Assembly: GCF_963169125.1 (NCBI RefSeq)
Contig: NC_084794.1
Coordinates: 223,011,409 to 223,075,408 of the forward strand
Direction of reading: 5' to 3'
Length of the DNA: 64,000 bases
Source: Humulus lupulus
Lineage: Eukaryota; Streptophyta; Magnoliopsida; Rosales; Cannabaceae
The position numbers were made by a program, and so were the translations under genes. Below, piece by piece: positions 54,064-64,000 of the stretch. Under the pieces are notes generated by a model. The model made no database searches. It was not told the DNA's origin and saw only the letters and a program-made list of their open reading frames with translations. Position 1 is the stretch's first letter, and each line of letters opens with the position of its first letter.

Positions 54064-54979
54064 AGAGCTACAATTATCAATAAAGTAGAAATAAATGCAT
54101 TGTTCGACAAGCATTCATTCATACAAGTTTCAAAAATAGCACAACATATAAGCAATGTTTAAAGATAAGTAAATACTAAAAGCTTATCTTTCTATTTCTT
54201 AGGTATTTCAACTAGCCATGAACCTATGTGTCTCGGTAGGCGATAGTCACAAATATTCACTTAGTCAAATAGAGAAACATCTCAATTAATAAAATATCCT
54301 AGACTTTTATTAATAACCTATCCATTCAATCAAAGTAACAAAAATAAATTATTTCTCACTTTATGAGTTTGACCCACGGTTTTGATTATCATAGCCTTAA
54401 TTCCTATAGTCATCGTAGGGATGAGTTTATAGAAGGTACATCTATAACTATCTATCCTAAGAAAATTAACAATGTTAAGAGTCCAAAGAGCACCTTCCAT
54501 AGGGAGACAAAATCTAAGCGTCATTAGGCCCCATTAAACCCTAACCTCGTTAAATCAACGATGGAGATTGAATTCAAAATTAAAAAAAAAATCTTTATTT
54601 AATTTTTCTCGATTTGGTATTTTATTCTTTTGAAAATTACCAACCTAGGTTTGCCAAATTATTAAAATAATCTATAAACCATACTTTATAATTTTCCCAT
54701 TAATTCTAAAATTACCCATTGAAAATTAATCTAAAAATTAGAATTAATTTGTTTCTTATCAATTATTAGGTTCAACTACAAAGAATAACCTAATACAATT
54801 AATTCCAACTTACGTAAATGGGCCTTAACAATTCGAGCTTGTATGGAGGAAAGTTGGGTTCAGTATGTCAGACCCACTACTAAGACTCCCTAACTTCCAC
54901 ACAAAGCCCAAAAAGACAGAAATTTGAACATTCGTTTTATTAATTATTATCCAAATGATTAAGTCTAATCTGGCAATGC
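54064..54979 (-). other. Copia element E leader, part 1
   Basis: Non-coding 5' leader upstream of gag. Bases 54775-54979 match the shared leader segment of element F (50800-51050). No ORF of note. Confidence 0.7.
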
Positions 54980-54984
54980 AAAGC

Positions 54985-57548
54985 TATAACGCCCTGGATA
55001 ACCAAGACCGTTACGCTGTGTGTTTAAAATAGTGCTTACCTACTAAGCAAGTCGTTTGAACTTAAATGTGTAATTAAAGACAAAGTCAAGGTCATGTAAT
55101 AAAAGATTTGGTCAACAAAATGATTAATTTTCATTAAAATATTAAGTTTGTACATGGAATCCCCTAAAATCAGTTTACAGATTTGTAAAAGATAAACAGA
55201 TACAATTTAGTCGACCTAAGCGACAAAAACAGGGTTTAACCCTAGTTCCAACCAAGATATCTTGACCGTGGCGATCGAACAGGCCGCATATGTACAGACC
55301 CCCTTGGAGCTCTCCAACTCATGGCTGGTCCAACTATTAACTCCCTTACCTGCACCACGTAGCACCCGTGAGCCAAAGCTCAGCAATAAAACTTAAACAA
55401 CATGCATAACTAAGCAACAATATAAAGACAGTAAATAAAATTCTCCAGATTCAGCTGAAAATATATTATAGGCAACAATCCCAATAAAAGAGCAACAGTA
55501 GCATTTAATCAACCTTGACCCAACCGGTTTAATTATTCAATAAAGTACAAGCATTAAGCTAAACAATGGAAAACACATATTCTCAAGCATACATCTCAAT
55601 CAGTAATACAAATGATTAGGTGTTGGTGCCCTTAGACCGACCCCTCTGTATATTTAGCTGACCCGGGCTCGCTTAGGCCGAGTCCTCTGATTATTTAGTT
55701 GACCCCCACTCACATTGGCCGAGCTGCTTCCAGTGCACTTATCATTAGCCCCGACACCCTTAGGTCGTACTTTCATATAAAGCATAACATCAATACAATC
55801 AGACATTACATATATTCAAATACCGGGAACCTTAGTCCCAAACACAACCACATGGGTGCAGTTTTCTTACCTCGGATCCCGACCAACAAGCGTATAACGA
55901 CTCCGAGCATGATCCTTAAATCCTGAGCTCTTGCGGTAAAACCTAGTCACACAGCAATAATGAATAACAATTAGATCCTAACCCATTTAAAAACTTTGGA
56001 TTCAAAAACTAGCCTCTGGGACCTCGATTTATACTAAACTGGGTAGTAGAAATTTTCCTGAGCGCTTAAGTTTTAATCCCCGAGCCTCCCCGAGCCTTAA
56101 GACAAACCTAGGCCAATACTATCTAGGTGGGTCGCGACCTGGCCCTGAGGGTCACAGCGCGCCTCCATGACAGAGGCTCTATCCCCCAACCTAACATGCG
56201 GGTCGTGACCTGACCCAGAGGGTCGCGGCGCGCCTCCAAGATAGAGGCCTCCCCAGGCTCTTGGGGCCACACGGGTTGCGACGCCCATGAACAAGGCTGT
56301 GGCGCTCCCCACGAACCTAGAAAACCCAGTTCTTTTTCTGTGTTTTCTCCAAAACTAACACCCTTAAAATCAGTTCCTCAACTACAACCAAGCTCAGAAT
56401 TTGATTCCAATTCCATAACAACACAACATAACCAACACATAACCATTAATAGCTAAGCTAAAACCTCAGCATAACCTCAAAATTCCAACCTTTGAGTGCA
56501 AAACTCAAGAGCACCCTTAAGCCTAATAAAACCCAATTAAAACCAGATTCAAGCTCACCTCATCTGATAATCACGACCTCTGAGTTGAAACTCAACCAAA
56601 TCCCAACCACAAGCTTCAATTCAACAACTAAATCCATCACTAAACCAAGCCAACAGTCCAAATTCACTAAAGAATTCACTGAAAAGAAACCAGGTTATAG
56701 AATTTACCTCAAAGATGTTTTGATCCTTGAGCTAATCCTTAAGTACTCTTAGCTTGATCCCTCAGTTGCTACTTGTTCATTCCTATCCTCCATTCCTAAC
56801 TTTGCTTCCCAAGCTTTCAATTCTCAGCCATCCTTTTCGAAAAGACCCAAACATGCTTATTTACCTCAAGGGAGAGAAAGATAATCGTAATGAAGAGAGA
56901 GAGAGAGAGAGAGAGTCACTTAGACATTTTTTTGAATATTTCTCAAAGTTTCTAGCCCCAGCCAAGACCCATCCAATAGTCAATAAAAGACCAAATTGCC
57001 CCCTAAGTATACCCTTAACCTTAAATGGTCCCAAGGGAAAAATCGTCATTTTCCTCATTTCCCGCTAATTCCTTGAGTAGTCCTATAAGTTCCCAATTAA
57101 TCTCGACATGCCCATTTAATTTCCAATTATTTTCCCATTACTCAATAAACCCCAAATATACCTTAAACTTCCCAAAATATCCCTAGGCTCGCCCCGATCC
57201 GAGTATTAAACTCTGTTGTGACTATTCCGTCAATCCGCTCACTAGGATTGCCTCGAGCCGTATACTGCAAACATATCCACATGATAATATGGTGTCAATC
57301 ATTTACTCACATATAATCACATTTATGTCCACAACGGGCCAATATTACAATAATGCCCTTATTGTCAAGAATGGGCCCACATGCATATCTAATACTCATA
57401 AACATGCATCTAAATATATACATATCCTCATATATATTATGCATGCCACATAGTCACGCATTTAATCAATTAATCACACACATATCCAATTATGTCCCAG
57501 CATGCTAATCAAGGTACTGAACCCTATTAGCATTTTTGGGACGTTACA
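54985..57548 (-). mobile_element. Chromovirus solo LTR (2564 bp) in copia leader
   Basis: Flanked by a perfect target duplication AAAGC (54980-54984 and 57549-57553). The + strand reads TATAACGCCCTGG at the left and GGGACGTTACA at the right, the reverse complement of element A's LTR, with the left TG/CA terminus mutated. It shares the GGCCGCATATGTACA block and the CCTGCACCACGTAGCACCCG block with the LTR at 34296-38075. A (GA)n run lies at 56893-56915. No internal genes. Confidence 0.92.
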
Positions 57549-57553
57549 AAAGC

Positions 57554-58947
57554 AAATGGGCATTCACAAGTGGAACCACCCACAAGAGAGGAATTTAAAC
57601 TTTACATGTTCAATTGGGCCCAAATAAAACCTAATATTTTATGAAAGTTTTATTTGAGTTTTCCCACATTGTTTCAAAACAATAATTGGGCCAACATTAA
57701 ACTTATATTTTAAGCCCAAAAGCAAAAAATAACTTAATAATGATGTTAGATATGTTAATTTTCTTATTAATTGGATGAGCCTAACATGAAAATCTATATG
57801 ACATGTTACACAACTTTATGCATCATTACATTTATTACCAAAATAAATAAATCAATCAATATCTAAAAAAATTAATTGAGTTATCAAAATTAATTAATTT
57901 ATTAATTACTTACCATAAAGATTTTCCCAATTGAAAACTTACCATATAATTAATCAAACATAAAATCAATTTAACTGTCATTAAAGAAAATATCGCAATT
58001 ATTTTAAAATTGGATACTTAGATATTTCTTTAGCACAACAAAAATAAAAAAAAATATATTAACTACTTTTTTTAAATAAATATATTGTTATAAAAAACAT
58101 ATAATTTATATATATATATATATATTAATTTTAGCTGATAAAACAAAGATTTAAGATTAATCATTTTTTTTTGTTATTTGGGGCTGCCGTATAATAAAAA
58201 AAAGTTAAATATATATATTAATATATATTTATACATAAACTTAACTAGGGTTTATATATATATATATATGGGTGCATTCTTAATGGTTACTACCCATGGA
58301 TGATTACTTTAATATTAACCATTGGATTAAAATCAATGGTCCATATATATAGTTCTTAATTAATATTTCTAAAAATAAATTTTGATTTTTTTCAAATTTT
58401 TGGAAGGGTTACCTGATGAAAAAAGTGTATTTATTATGAAAATATAATATTGTAAACTTTTCATTTTTCAAATGCATATCAATTTCTAAATATATCTAGT
58501 GTCTCTCATTGGCTGAAAACGACATTAATTATGACAAAAAAAACTAAATTCGAAATTAATGTAAAAAAAAATATTTACCTGTTGGTGACTTGCTATACCA
58601 AGTCAGTATGTTGTCACATCATCATAATTGTTAGTACCCATCTATGGGTAGTAACCATTGAAAAGTCTTCCACATATATATATTTCATTCTAAATTAATA
58701 ATGTCAGCCACCAACTACCAAAAACAAATAATAAAATTGTGCAATTTTTCAATGTGCATTCTACCAAGCATCAATTAAGATATCAAAATGCATGAAAAAT
58801 AAGACAACTTAAATTAGCAATATGATACATAAACATTCAAAACATGCATATCAAATTTCATGTACCATCCAATTAAACTTTTAAAATTAAACATGTCAAC
58901 AAACACACATATTTATGCATTCTTAACATCTAGATCTAGGCAACCTA
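57554..58947 (-). other. Copia element E leader, part 2
   Basis: Non-coding A/T-rich leader with (TA)n runs at 58108-58125 and 58252-58268. A MITE-like element lies at 58270-58671. Continuity with part 1 is shown by the AAAGC duplication and by the match to 51035-51080 of element F. Confidence 0.7.
58270..58671. mobile_element. MITE-like element with ~33-bp inverted ends
   Basis: Left end GGGTGCATTCTTAATGGTTA then CTACCCATGGATG. The right end read on the minus strand is GGAAGACTTTTCAATGGTTA then CTACCCATAGATG. About 400 bp, no ORF, inserted in a TA-repeat context so the target duplication is ambiguous (possibly TATATATA). Confidence 0.75.
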
Positions 58948-58960
58948 GGCTCTGAGGCCA
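58948..58960 (-). promoter_or_regulatory. Primer binding site relic of copia element E
   Basis: The minus strand reads TGGCCTCAGAGCC, a two-base variant of the initiator-Met site TGGTATCAGAGCC, two bases after the LTR end. Both changes (TA to CC) may be mutations or local variation. Confidence 0.75.
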
Positions 58961-58962
58961 TT

Positions 58963-59451
58963 TGTTGGATATTGGAATTTAAATCTAGATGCATGCTTCC
59001 TATTATTTTTCAAACACATAATAGAAACATAGAATAACATGACATACATATGAACATCACATTCGTAAATTAACATAAACACAAAAATGTAGAAGCTTAC
59101 GAATACGCAGCGGAATTGGAACAACTCATTCCTTCAATCTCTCTAACCATTAATTCCTTTATGTAGCAGAGTATTATCAAGAGATTAAACTAGATCAGCA
59201 ACACGATTTTCCTTACCAAGATTTTGATCAACCTAGAACTAGTGTGGGCTGGTTCTCAACACATGAGATAGAAAAGAAAAAGAATAAGAGAGTGAGTGGC
59301 CAACAAAATGATTTGACTGTCTAGGTTTTCACTTACTCGATGAATCAACTAAGACTGACTTATGAAAACCCTAGATATCATATTCCTTATATAGGCAACT
59401 TAATGGGCTTTATTTAAATTTAAATTAATTAAAAATAATAAACAAAAAATG
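58963..59451 (-). repeat. 5' LTR of copia element E (truncated)
   Basis: TGTTGGATATTGG at 58963, colinear with 44674-45160 including ACATGACATACATATGAACA and GAATACGCAG. Homology stops at about 59451 (AACAAAAAATGAAGG versus AACAAAAAATAAAAT). Confidence 0.88.
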
Positions 59452-59650
59452 AAGGAAGATTTACACTCACACACCTTATAATATAAATAATTACTAATTT
59501 GACATTGATATTTTAATATACCCATATTATAATATTTATTAACCTAAATAACAAACAACCAAATTTTATTTACTTATTTATTATACCTATTTATATTTTA
59601 ACATACACCGGAATTACATTTAACATATACCAACATTCAATATATTTCGT
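59452..59650. other. AT-rich spacer
   Basis: About 200 bp of A/T-rich DNA between the truncated copia LTR and the LTR of element G. Nothing recognised. Confidence 0.5.
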
Positions 59651-61163
59651 ATAGATGCTCAAAATTCAACACTGGTAAAGAGCCCACATCTCATGCCTAA
59701 GGTCCCTGGAAGGTCCAAAGCAACCATGTTTGAAGTCCATTTGAACCCTCAAATTAGAGCTCAAATCGACCCTGCTCCAAATGACCACTTCGCCTTGGAC
59801 ACCCACGGGCACCCCAGACATCTCGCAGGACTCGTTGCCTTGCACCAGCCAAGAAGCCTCGCACCTCACGGGTGCATACGACGCCTCGCGAATGCACATA
59901 GCACCTCGTGCCCATGTAGCCTCGCAGGTGCATATGGCGCCTCACGCCCATGTGGCTTGGCACACGCGTGAGGATCTCGCGCACCCCTGATGTCCCACAA
60001 TCGTCTCGCGTGCCACGTCTCGGCGTGCTCAGCAGCCTTGCGAGGGGCGTCTCGCGAGGGCCCCGCGCCCCAGGCCACGCCTCGCTGAGGGAGTCTCGCG
60101 TGCCACGTCTCGGCGAGCCCAGCAGCCTCGTGAGGGGAGTCTCATGAGGACCTCGCACCCCAGGCCACGCCTCGCTAAGGGCGTCTCAAGTGCCACGTCT
60201 TGGCATGCCCAGCAGCCTTGAGAGGGGCGTCTCGCGGGGGCCTCGCGCCCTAGGATATGCCTCACTGCGGGCGTCTTGCGTGCCACGTCTTGGCATGCCC
60301 AGTAGCCAGCAACCTCGCAAGGGGCGTCTTGCGAGGGCCTCGCGCCCCTAGCTGCACCTCGCTGAGAGCGTCTCGCGTGAGGGCGTGCCACCTAGATGCT
60401 TCGCCTCGCGAGGGCCTTGCGCCCTTCTAGCCACGCCTCGATGGAGGCGTCTCGCAGAGGCTTGCATCACGCCTCCTCTTAGTACACTCAATCCTACCAG
60501 GCCTCATCCGCACCACTAGGGGTCACCTCCCCAAAATTGGCCTCACAAGAGGGGTTCTATCTCGCCCCTTAAGATTAGCGCCACTTACTGGACACCGCTA
60601 TTACCGTGAGTCCAACAAGAGGGAAAATCATGGATCTCTCCAACGCACCAATAAGGGCGCGTTGGAGGTGCCTTGCAGCGATTCACACCAAGTTAGAAGA
60701 AGTACGGACACTAAGCCCACGTCAGACAAGTAGTGGCCGTACAAGCGAGGTACCTGCTGTGGTCCTCACCAGCCAGTCTCTAACACTCGTACTGGGCAAG
60801 TAGTGGAGACATAATCAAGTACTAAAGTGGAAATGCTCCCATAAACTCTGATCATGTACTGGAGCCGACACCACTACACCTGATACCACACTTGACACCG
60901 TACTTGCGTACTATCTGGTCCCCTGGACCACAATGTATTAGGGGCCATTAGAGCCCACTATAAAAGGAATTCCACTTCCACTTGGAAGGGGGTTGGAAAA
61001 AACACTATAGCACTACACCATAAGAAATACAAATTCAGTTCATCATTTTCCTTCTACAAGTGTTCTTTGAGTTTCCAATTAGATCTTTGAAGTTTTTCTT
61101 TTGATAATCTCTACATTTCTACTTTTCTAATTTAACTTGGTTGACGAGTTCTCACCGTCAACA
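59651..61163 (+). repeat. 5' LTR of element G (start approximate)
   Basis: The end is firm: GTTGACG (61140-61146), a 9-nt loop and CGTCAACA (61156-61163). The start TATAGATGCTCAAAATTC is proposed by similarity to TGTGGATACCAAAATTTT at 41570. It contains the 90-bp minisatellite and ACTATAAAAGG (about 60959), a likely TATA box. Confidence 0.7.
60010..60372. repeat. 90-bp CpG-rich minisatellite (four units)
   Basis: GTGCCACGTCTYGGC starts at 60010, 60100, 60190 and 60280, an exact 90-bp spacing. Units carry GGGGCGTCTCGCGAGGGCC-like cores. Arg/Gly-rich frames on both strands are shadows of the repeat. Less regular CTCGCG motifs extend over about 59860-60470. Confidence 0.92.
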
Positions 61164-61164
61164 G

Positions 61165-61185
61165 TTTGCCGCCGTCTGTGGGAAG
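61165..61185 (+). promoter_or_regulatory. Primer binding site of element G
   Basis: TTTGCCGCCGTCTGTGGGAA follows the LTR end. Its close relative TTTGGCGCCGTCTGTGGG is common after Tat-type LTRs. The Cys-like change GCC for GGC alters the TGG that should pair with tRNA CCA. Confidence 0.65.
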
Positions 61186-61231
61186 GATAGATTGCAAGTC
61201 ACTGTTCTTCCGTCGATTCCGATAAGAAAAA

Positions 61232-62850
61232 ATGCCACGACGTTCGAAACGGTTAAGAGAGTCGCGCGAGGTGGAAGTCCACCTTGACAGAGATCAGCTA
61301 AAAGCCTCCATGAGGGATCCTCCTCCACCTGGAAACATGGAGGCCCCAAGGGAGCCTGAGGTGTCCAGAGACGAAAGGGAGGCCTTGTCCCCGGTAGTCC
61401 CACATGAGGAGGATCGCCCAAGGTCGGCGGCTGCCCTAGCAAGGGGCGCCGATGAGTTCCTGCCTCCAAGGCCACCACATGTGCCAAGCCCCGGTTGGCA
61501 AGATCCAGGCCCATCGAAGCGCTGGGCTGATAAGCACCCTCGGGTCCACTCCGTGAGCTCGAGTTCTAAGTCTCAATTCTACGAAGATGAGATATGAGAA
61601 CTTCACCACAAGAATCAGAGGCTAGAAACCACCTTGGAGAACATGCAAGAGGTGCTAAATGGCCTGTTGCAAGGGAGATCACACGTGACACTCCCTAAGC
61701 GGAAAGAGAGAGGCCTGGAGGGGGTAGAAACCACCGTCCCAGTAGACGATGGATGGACCCGACTCTCCACTAGTAACACCCCCTGGACGAAGAAGCATGA
61801 ACGCCCTGGACCACCGAAGCAGCCCCAGGGGCCAGGGCCGAAGACCAACGCTGCCTCTCATAATGATGTCGAGGTTACCTCAGATCTACGAGAAGAACTC
61901 AACAAAAAGAGGGCGGGTAAAAGGACCACACCCCCTGTGGCACCCCGGGGAGGCGAAGGAAAGGGGGATCCTAACCCATCCACGCTGAGAGACTCCTTGA
62001 ACAAGAGGAGGCAAGACCTAGACACAGAAATGAGAAGCCTACGGAGCAAAATCATCACTGCCTCTGGAGGTCAAGCCTTTGAGGATGAGTTCGACCATGA
62101 GTCGCCCTTCATCAAGGAGATCCAGGCCATTCGGCTTCTGGTCAACTTCAAGGAGCCCCATATGACTCCTTACGAAGGAAGCACATATCCAAAATGCCAT
62201 CTGAATGCATTTAATGACCTGATGAAGCTGAGGGGAATTAGTAGCGGGGTCAGATGTCATTGCTTCGCTGTCACATTAAAAGGACCTGCGTACAAATGGT
62301 TCAAAAGACTTAGACTGGGGTCCATCAGATCTTGGCAACAGTTCTCTGATGAATTCCTCCAACAGCACCACGTCGTGCGGGACTACACGATGCCAGGCAC
62401 CAGCCTCGCCAATGTGAAGGCTACATTCACAGGTTCAATATGGAGGTAGCTAAAGTAGGGAGCTTGACCCGTAGAGAGCTTAAAATGGCCATCACAGCTG
62501 GAGTGCGTCTGGGAAGAAAGTTATGGGATAACATGCTTAAGAGGGAGGTCACAAACTTGGATGATTTCTACGAGCGAGAAAGCCAAAGCGGTGCAAAGAA
62601 GAAGGGGGTCTATGAGGGAACGAGAGATGATCGACCCCGGAGGCATCAACGCTCTGATGAGCGCATGCAGGGCCCCTACACCTTTTATACTGACCTCACC
62701 CATGCGAGAGAGCATATTTTCGTTACGAACGAAAACCCAGTCCCTTTCAAAAGGCCCCCGCCAATGAAAAAGGATTGGTCTAAAAGAGACCCCAACAAGT
62801 ATTGCTAGTATCACAAAGATATCGGCCACACTACCGTAGAATGCAACCAT
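61232..62850 (+). pseudogene. Element G gag
   Basis: ATG 61232 starts MPRRSKRLRESREVEVHLDR. TGA at 61595-61597 falls where CGA (Arg) is likely. The same frame resumes ELHHKNQRLETTLENMQEVL. The gag domain (about 62080-62560) shows AFNDLMKLRGISSGVRCHCF and GPAYKWFKRLRLGSIRSWQQ. A deletion/frameshift at about 62425 leads to FNMEVAKVGSLTRRELKMAI. TAG at 62806-62808 replaces Gln just after the first Cys of the zinc knuckle (C-stop-YHKDIGHTTVEC). Confidence 0.85.
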
Positions 62851-63738
62851 TTGAAGGTGGAAATTGAAGAGCTCATCCGCAGGGGACATTTGGGCAGATA
62901 TGTGCGCAAGGAGAACCAGAGGCCAGAAGAAGGAGCGTCCCCGCCACGGGCACGAGAGGTGGCCCCAGAAGTACAGGGAGAGGTCAGGATCATCTTTGGA
63001 GGACCAGGATTCGGGGGCGATTCAAGGAAGGGACGAGACAAATATGCCAAGGAGGCTAGACAAAGTCCACCACCGTGCATCTTAAGTTTGGAGCAACACC
63101 CCCCGAAGAGTTTCAAGGGCAAGAATGACTCGATAACCTTCACCGAAGAAGACGCACAGGGGGTACATTTCCCTCATAATGACCCCTCGGTGCTAACAGT
63201 CCAGCTTGCGAACAAGAGAGTGCATCGGGTCCAAGTGGATAATGGAAGCTCTGTAGACATCCTGCATCGCCCCGCTTTGGAGAAGATGGGACTGAGCTTC
63301 CAACACCTGAAGCCCTGCAGTACCTCCCTTTACGGGTTCACAAGGGATTCGATATAGCCCCTAGGTGCAATTGAATTAGCCCTCACCATGGGGGAACAAC
63401 CCAGGCAAACCACCATAATGGAAAACTTCGTCGTGGTGGATTGTGCCTCAGCCTTCAATGTGGTATTAGGGAGACCCTCCCTGAGAGAATTGAAGGCGAT
63501 AACTTATGTGTACCACTTGGCTATGAAATTCCCAACTCCCGGGGGAATAGCAAGCATGAAAGGAGAACATAAGGAAGTGACGGAATGTTATAACACATCC
63601 CTCCGCACGACCTCAAAACCTTCGGTGCCTATGGCAATGGTTGGGCATGAAGGCGCGAACCCACACAAAAAGGACCTGCTAATCGCAGAAGAAACTAAAG
63701 CATGGAACGCGGAACGCCTCAAGAAATACTACCAGTGA
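62851..63738 (+). pseudogene. Element G protease fused in frame to the integrase tail
   Basis: VEIEELIRRGHLGRYVRKEN, FTEEDAQGVHFPHNDPSVLT and active-site QVDNGSSVDILHRPALEKMG form the protease. TAG at 63355-63357 interrupts, then VVLGRPSLRELKAITYVYHL and the usual protease tail continue in the same frame. The ORF ends KAWNAERLKKYYQ-stop (63736-63738), which is the characteristic C-terminus of Tat integrases (element B: AWNGEHLRPYYQ-stop). No RT, RNase H or integrase core lies between, so about 1000 codons are absent without loss of frame. Confidence 0.82.
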
Positions 63739-64000
63739 GACTTCGTTTCCGAAGGCTAAGAATACCTATGTTAAGTTTGTTCCCTGTTTTGTTCACTTAG
63801 TAAGTAAGAATTAAAGAGGCTACCTGGGTAACCTCCTAATTAGATGTAACTCTTTCATATATGTCATTGTAACCCGCATGCTATGAATGAAACTGTTCGC
63901 AACTTCATGTGTCATTCTTCTTCTCTATAGCACCCACCAAAGTGCTTGCTGAAATAGATTTCACCAGGCACTTAGGGGAGGGGGGGTAGGACAAGAGGCA
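63739..64000 (+). other. Element G post-ORF region
   Basis: Non-coding, similar in character to the post-pol region of element B (T-rich, ATGAATGAAACTG). The window ends in a G-rich run (GGGGAGGGGGGG) that may belong to the 3' region. Confidence 0.5.

Larger units (their letters stand above)
44674..59451 (-). mobile_element. Element E: minus-strand Ty1/copia element split by nested insertions
   Basis: 3' LTR 44674-46498 (minus sense TGTTGGGTTTTATGCCC ... AAGATCCAACA). A short internal 3' end follows (46499-46520), then chromovirus F, gag N-terminus (54063-53843), leader (54064-58947 with a nested solo LTR and a MITE), primer site (58960-58948) and a truncated 5' LTR (58963-59451). The copia pol is missing: the nested element F and a deletion have replaced it. 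The two LTR copies share at least 480 bp from TGTTGGATMTTGGAATT onward. Confidence 0.82.
59651..64000 (+). mobile_element. Element G: non-autonomous Tat-like Ty3/gypsy element (runs off window)
   Basis: 5' LTR about 59651-61163, primer site, gag (61232), protease (to about 63650), then directly the last residues of integrase (ending 63738) and a 3' untranslated region to the window end. RT, RNase H and integrase core are absent. The LTR is of the same type as 41570-42974. The element probably continues beyond the window with a 3' region and LTR. Confidence 0.8.

Noticed and set aside
54985..57548. Second complete chromovirus element
   Set aside because: Only an LTR lies between perfect AAAGC duplications; no primer site, gag or pol.
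59754..60391. Arg-rich minus-strand ORFs of 120-134 codons
   Set aside because: Shadows of the 90-bp minisatellite.

Overview
The window is nuclear DNA from a flowering plant, almost certainly a eudicot. It is AT-rich, has spliced-type introns and telo-box/site II promoter motifs, and about four fifths of it is plant LTR retrotransposons. LTR terminal sequences such as TGTAATGCCC and TGTTGGGTTTTATGCCC recall Rosales genomes (hemp, hop, mulberry). That is a weak inference from memory.

Layout. 1-4.6 kb is AT-rich accessory DNA with two clusters of a near-palindromic 12-mer (GTAACCAGTTAC), a fragment of a mechanosensitive-channel (MSL10-like) gene, a 300-bp fold-back and a tandemly duplicated A-rich tract. 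4.67-6.67 kb holds the only apparently intact host gene: the H/ACA snoRNP pseudouridine synthase CBF5/NAP57/dyskerin, uninterrupted, with a telo-box/site II promoter. 6.7-11.8 kb is mostly featureless, with an LTR relic ending at 9249, a small GC-rich island and a fold-back at 11.2-11.7 kb.

11.83-64 kb is a nest of retroelements. (A) A Ty3/gypsy chromovirus starts at 11831 and runs to 29553 on the + strand. Its 5' LTR is split by (B), a 12.7-kb Tat-type Ty3/gypsy element (11866-24599). B has two 797-bp LTRs, a 5-bp target-site duplication (AGTGG), gag-pol in one frame, two RNase H domains, a 68-bp tandem array and an intron-bearing antisense accessory gene with its own TATA box. (C) A truncated + strand copia element (about 29554-32804) follows. 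(D) A second, minus-strand Tat-type element (33618-44673) has its 3' LTR interrupted by a chromovirus solo LTR, which is itself interrupted by a 1377-bp solo LTR. D carries the same antisense accessory gene on the + strand. (E) A minus-strand copia element has LTRs at 44674-46498 and 58963-59451. It is split by (F), a minus-strand chromovirus (about 46521-53842), and by another solo LTR (54985-57548). (G) A + strand, apparently non-autonomous Tat-like element (about 59651 to beyond the window) has gag and protease fused in frame to the last residues of integrase. A second LTR of this type lies at 41570-42974.

How the parts work together. Apart from CBF5 (rRNA and snRNA pseudouridylation), nothing here forms a host pathway. 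The retroelement genes are decayed copies of the gag-protease-RT-RNase H-integrase cycle. The points most worth a second look are the antisense intron-containing gene kept in two Tat-type elements, an unannotated 162-codon ORF between primer site and gag of chromovirus F, a stem-loop array with compensatory stems in the chromovirus LTR, the gag-protease-integrase-tail fusion in element G, and a GTTGACG/CGTCAAC hairpin at the 3' end of several unrelated LTRs. All coordinates and repeat counts were read by eye; LTR divergence is a hand count.
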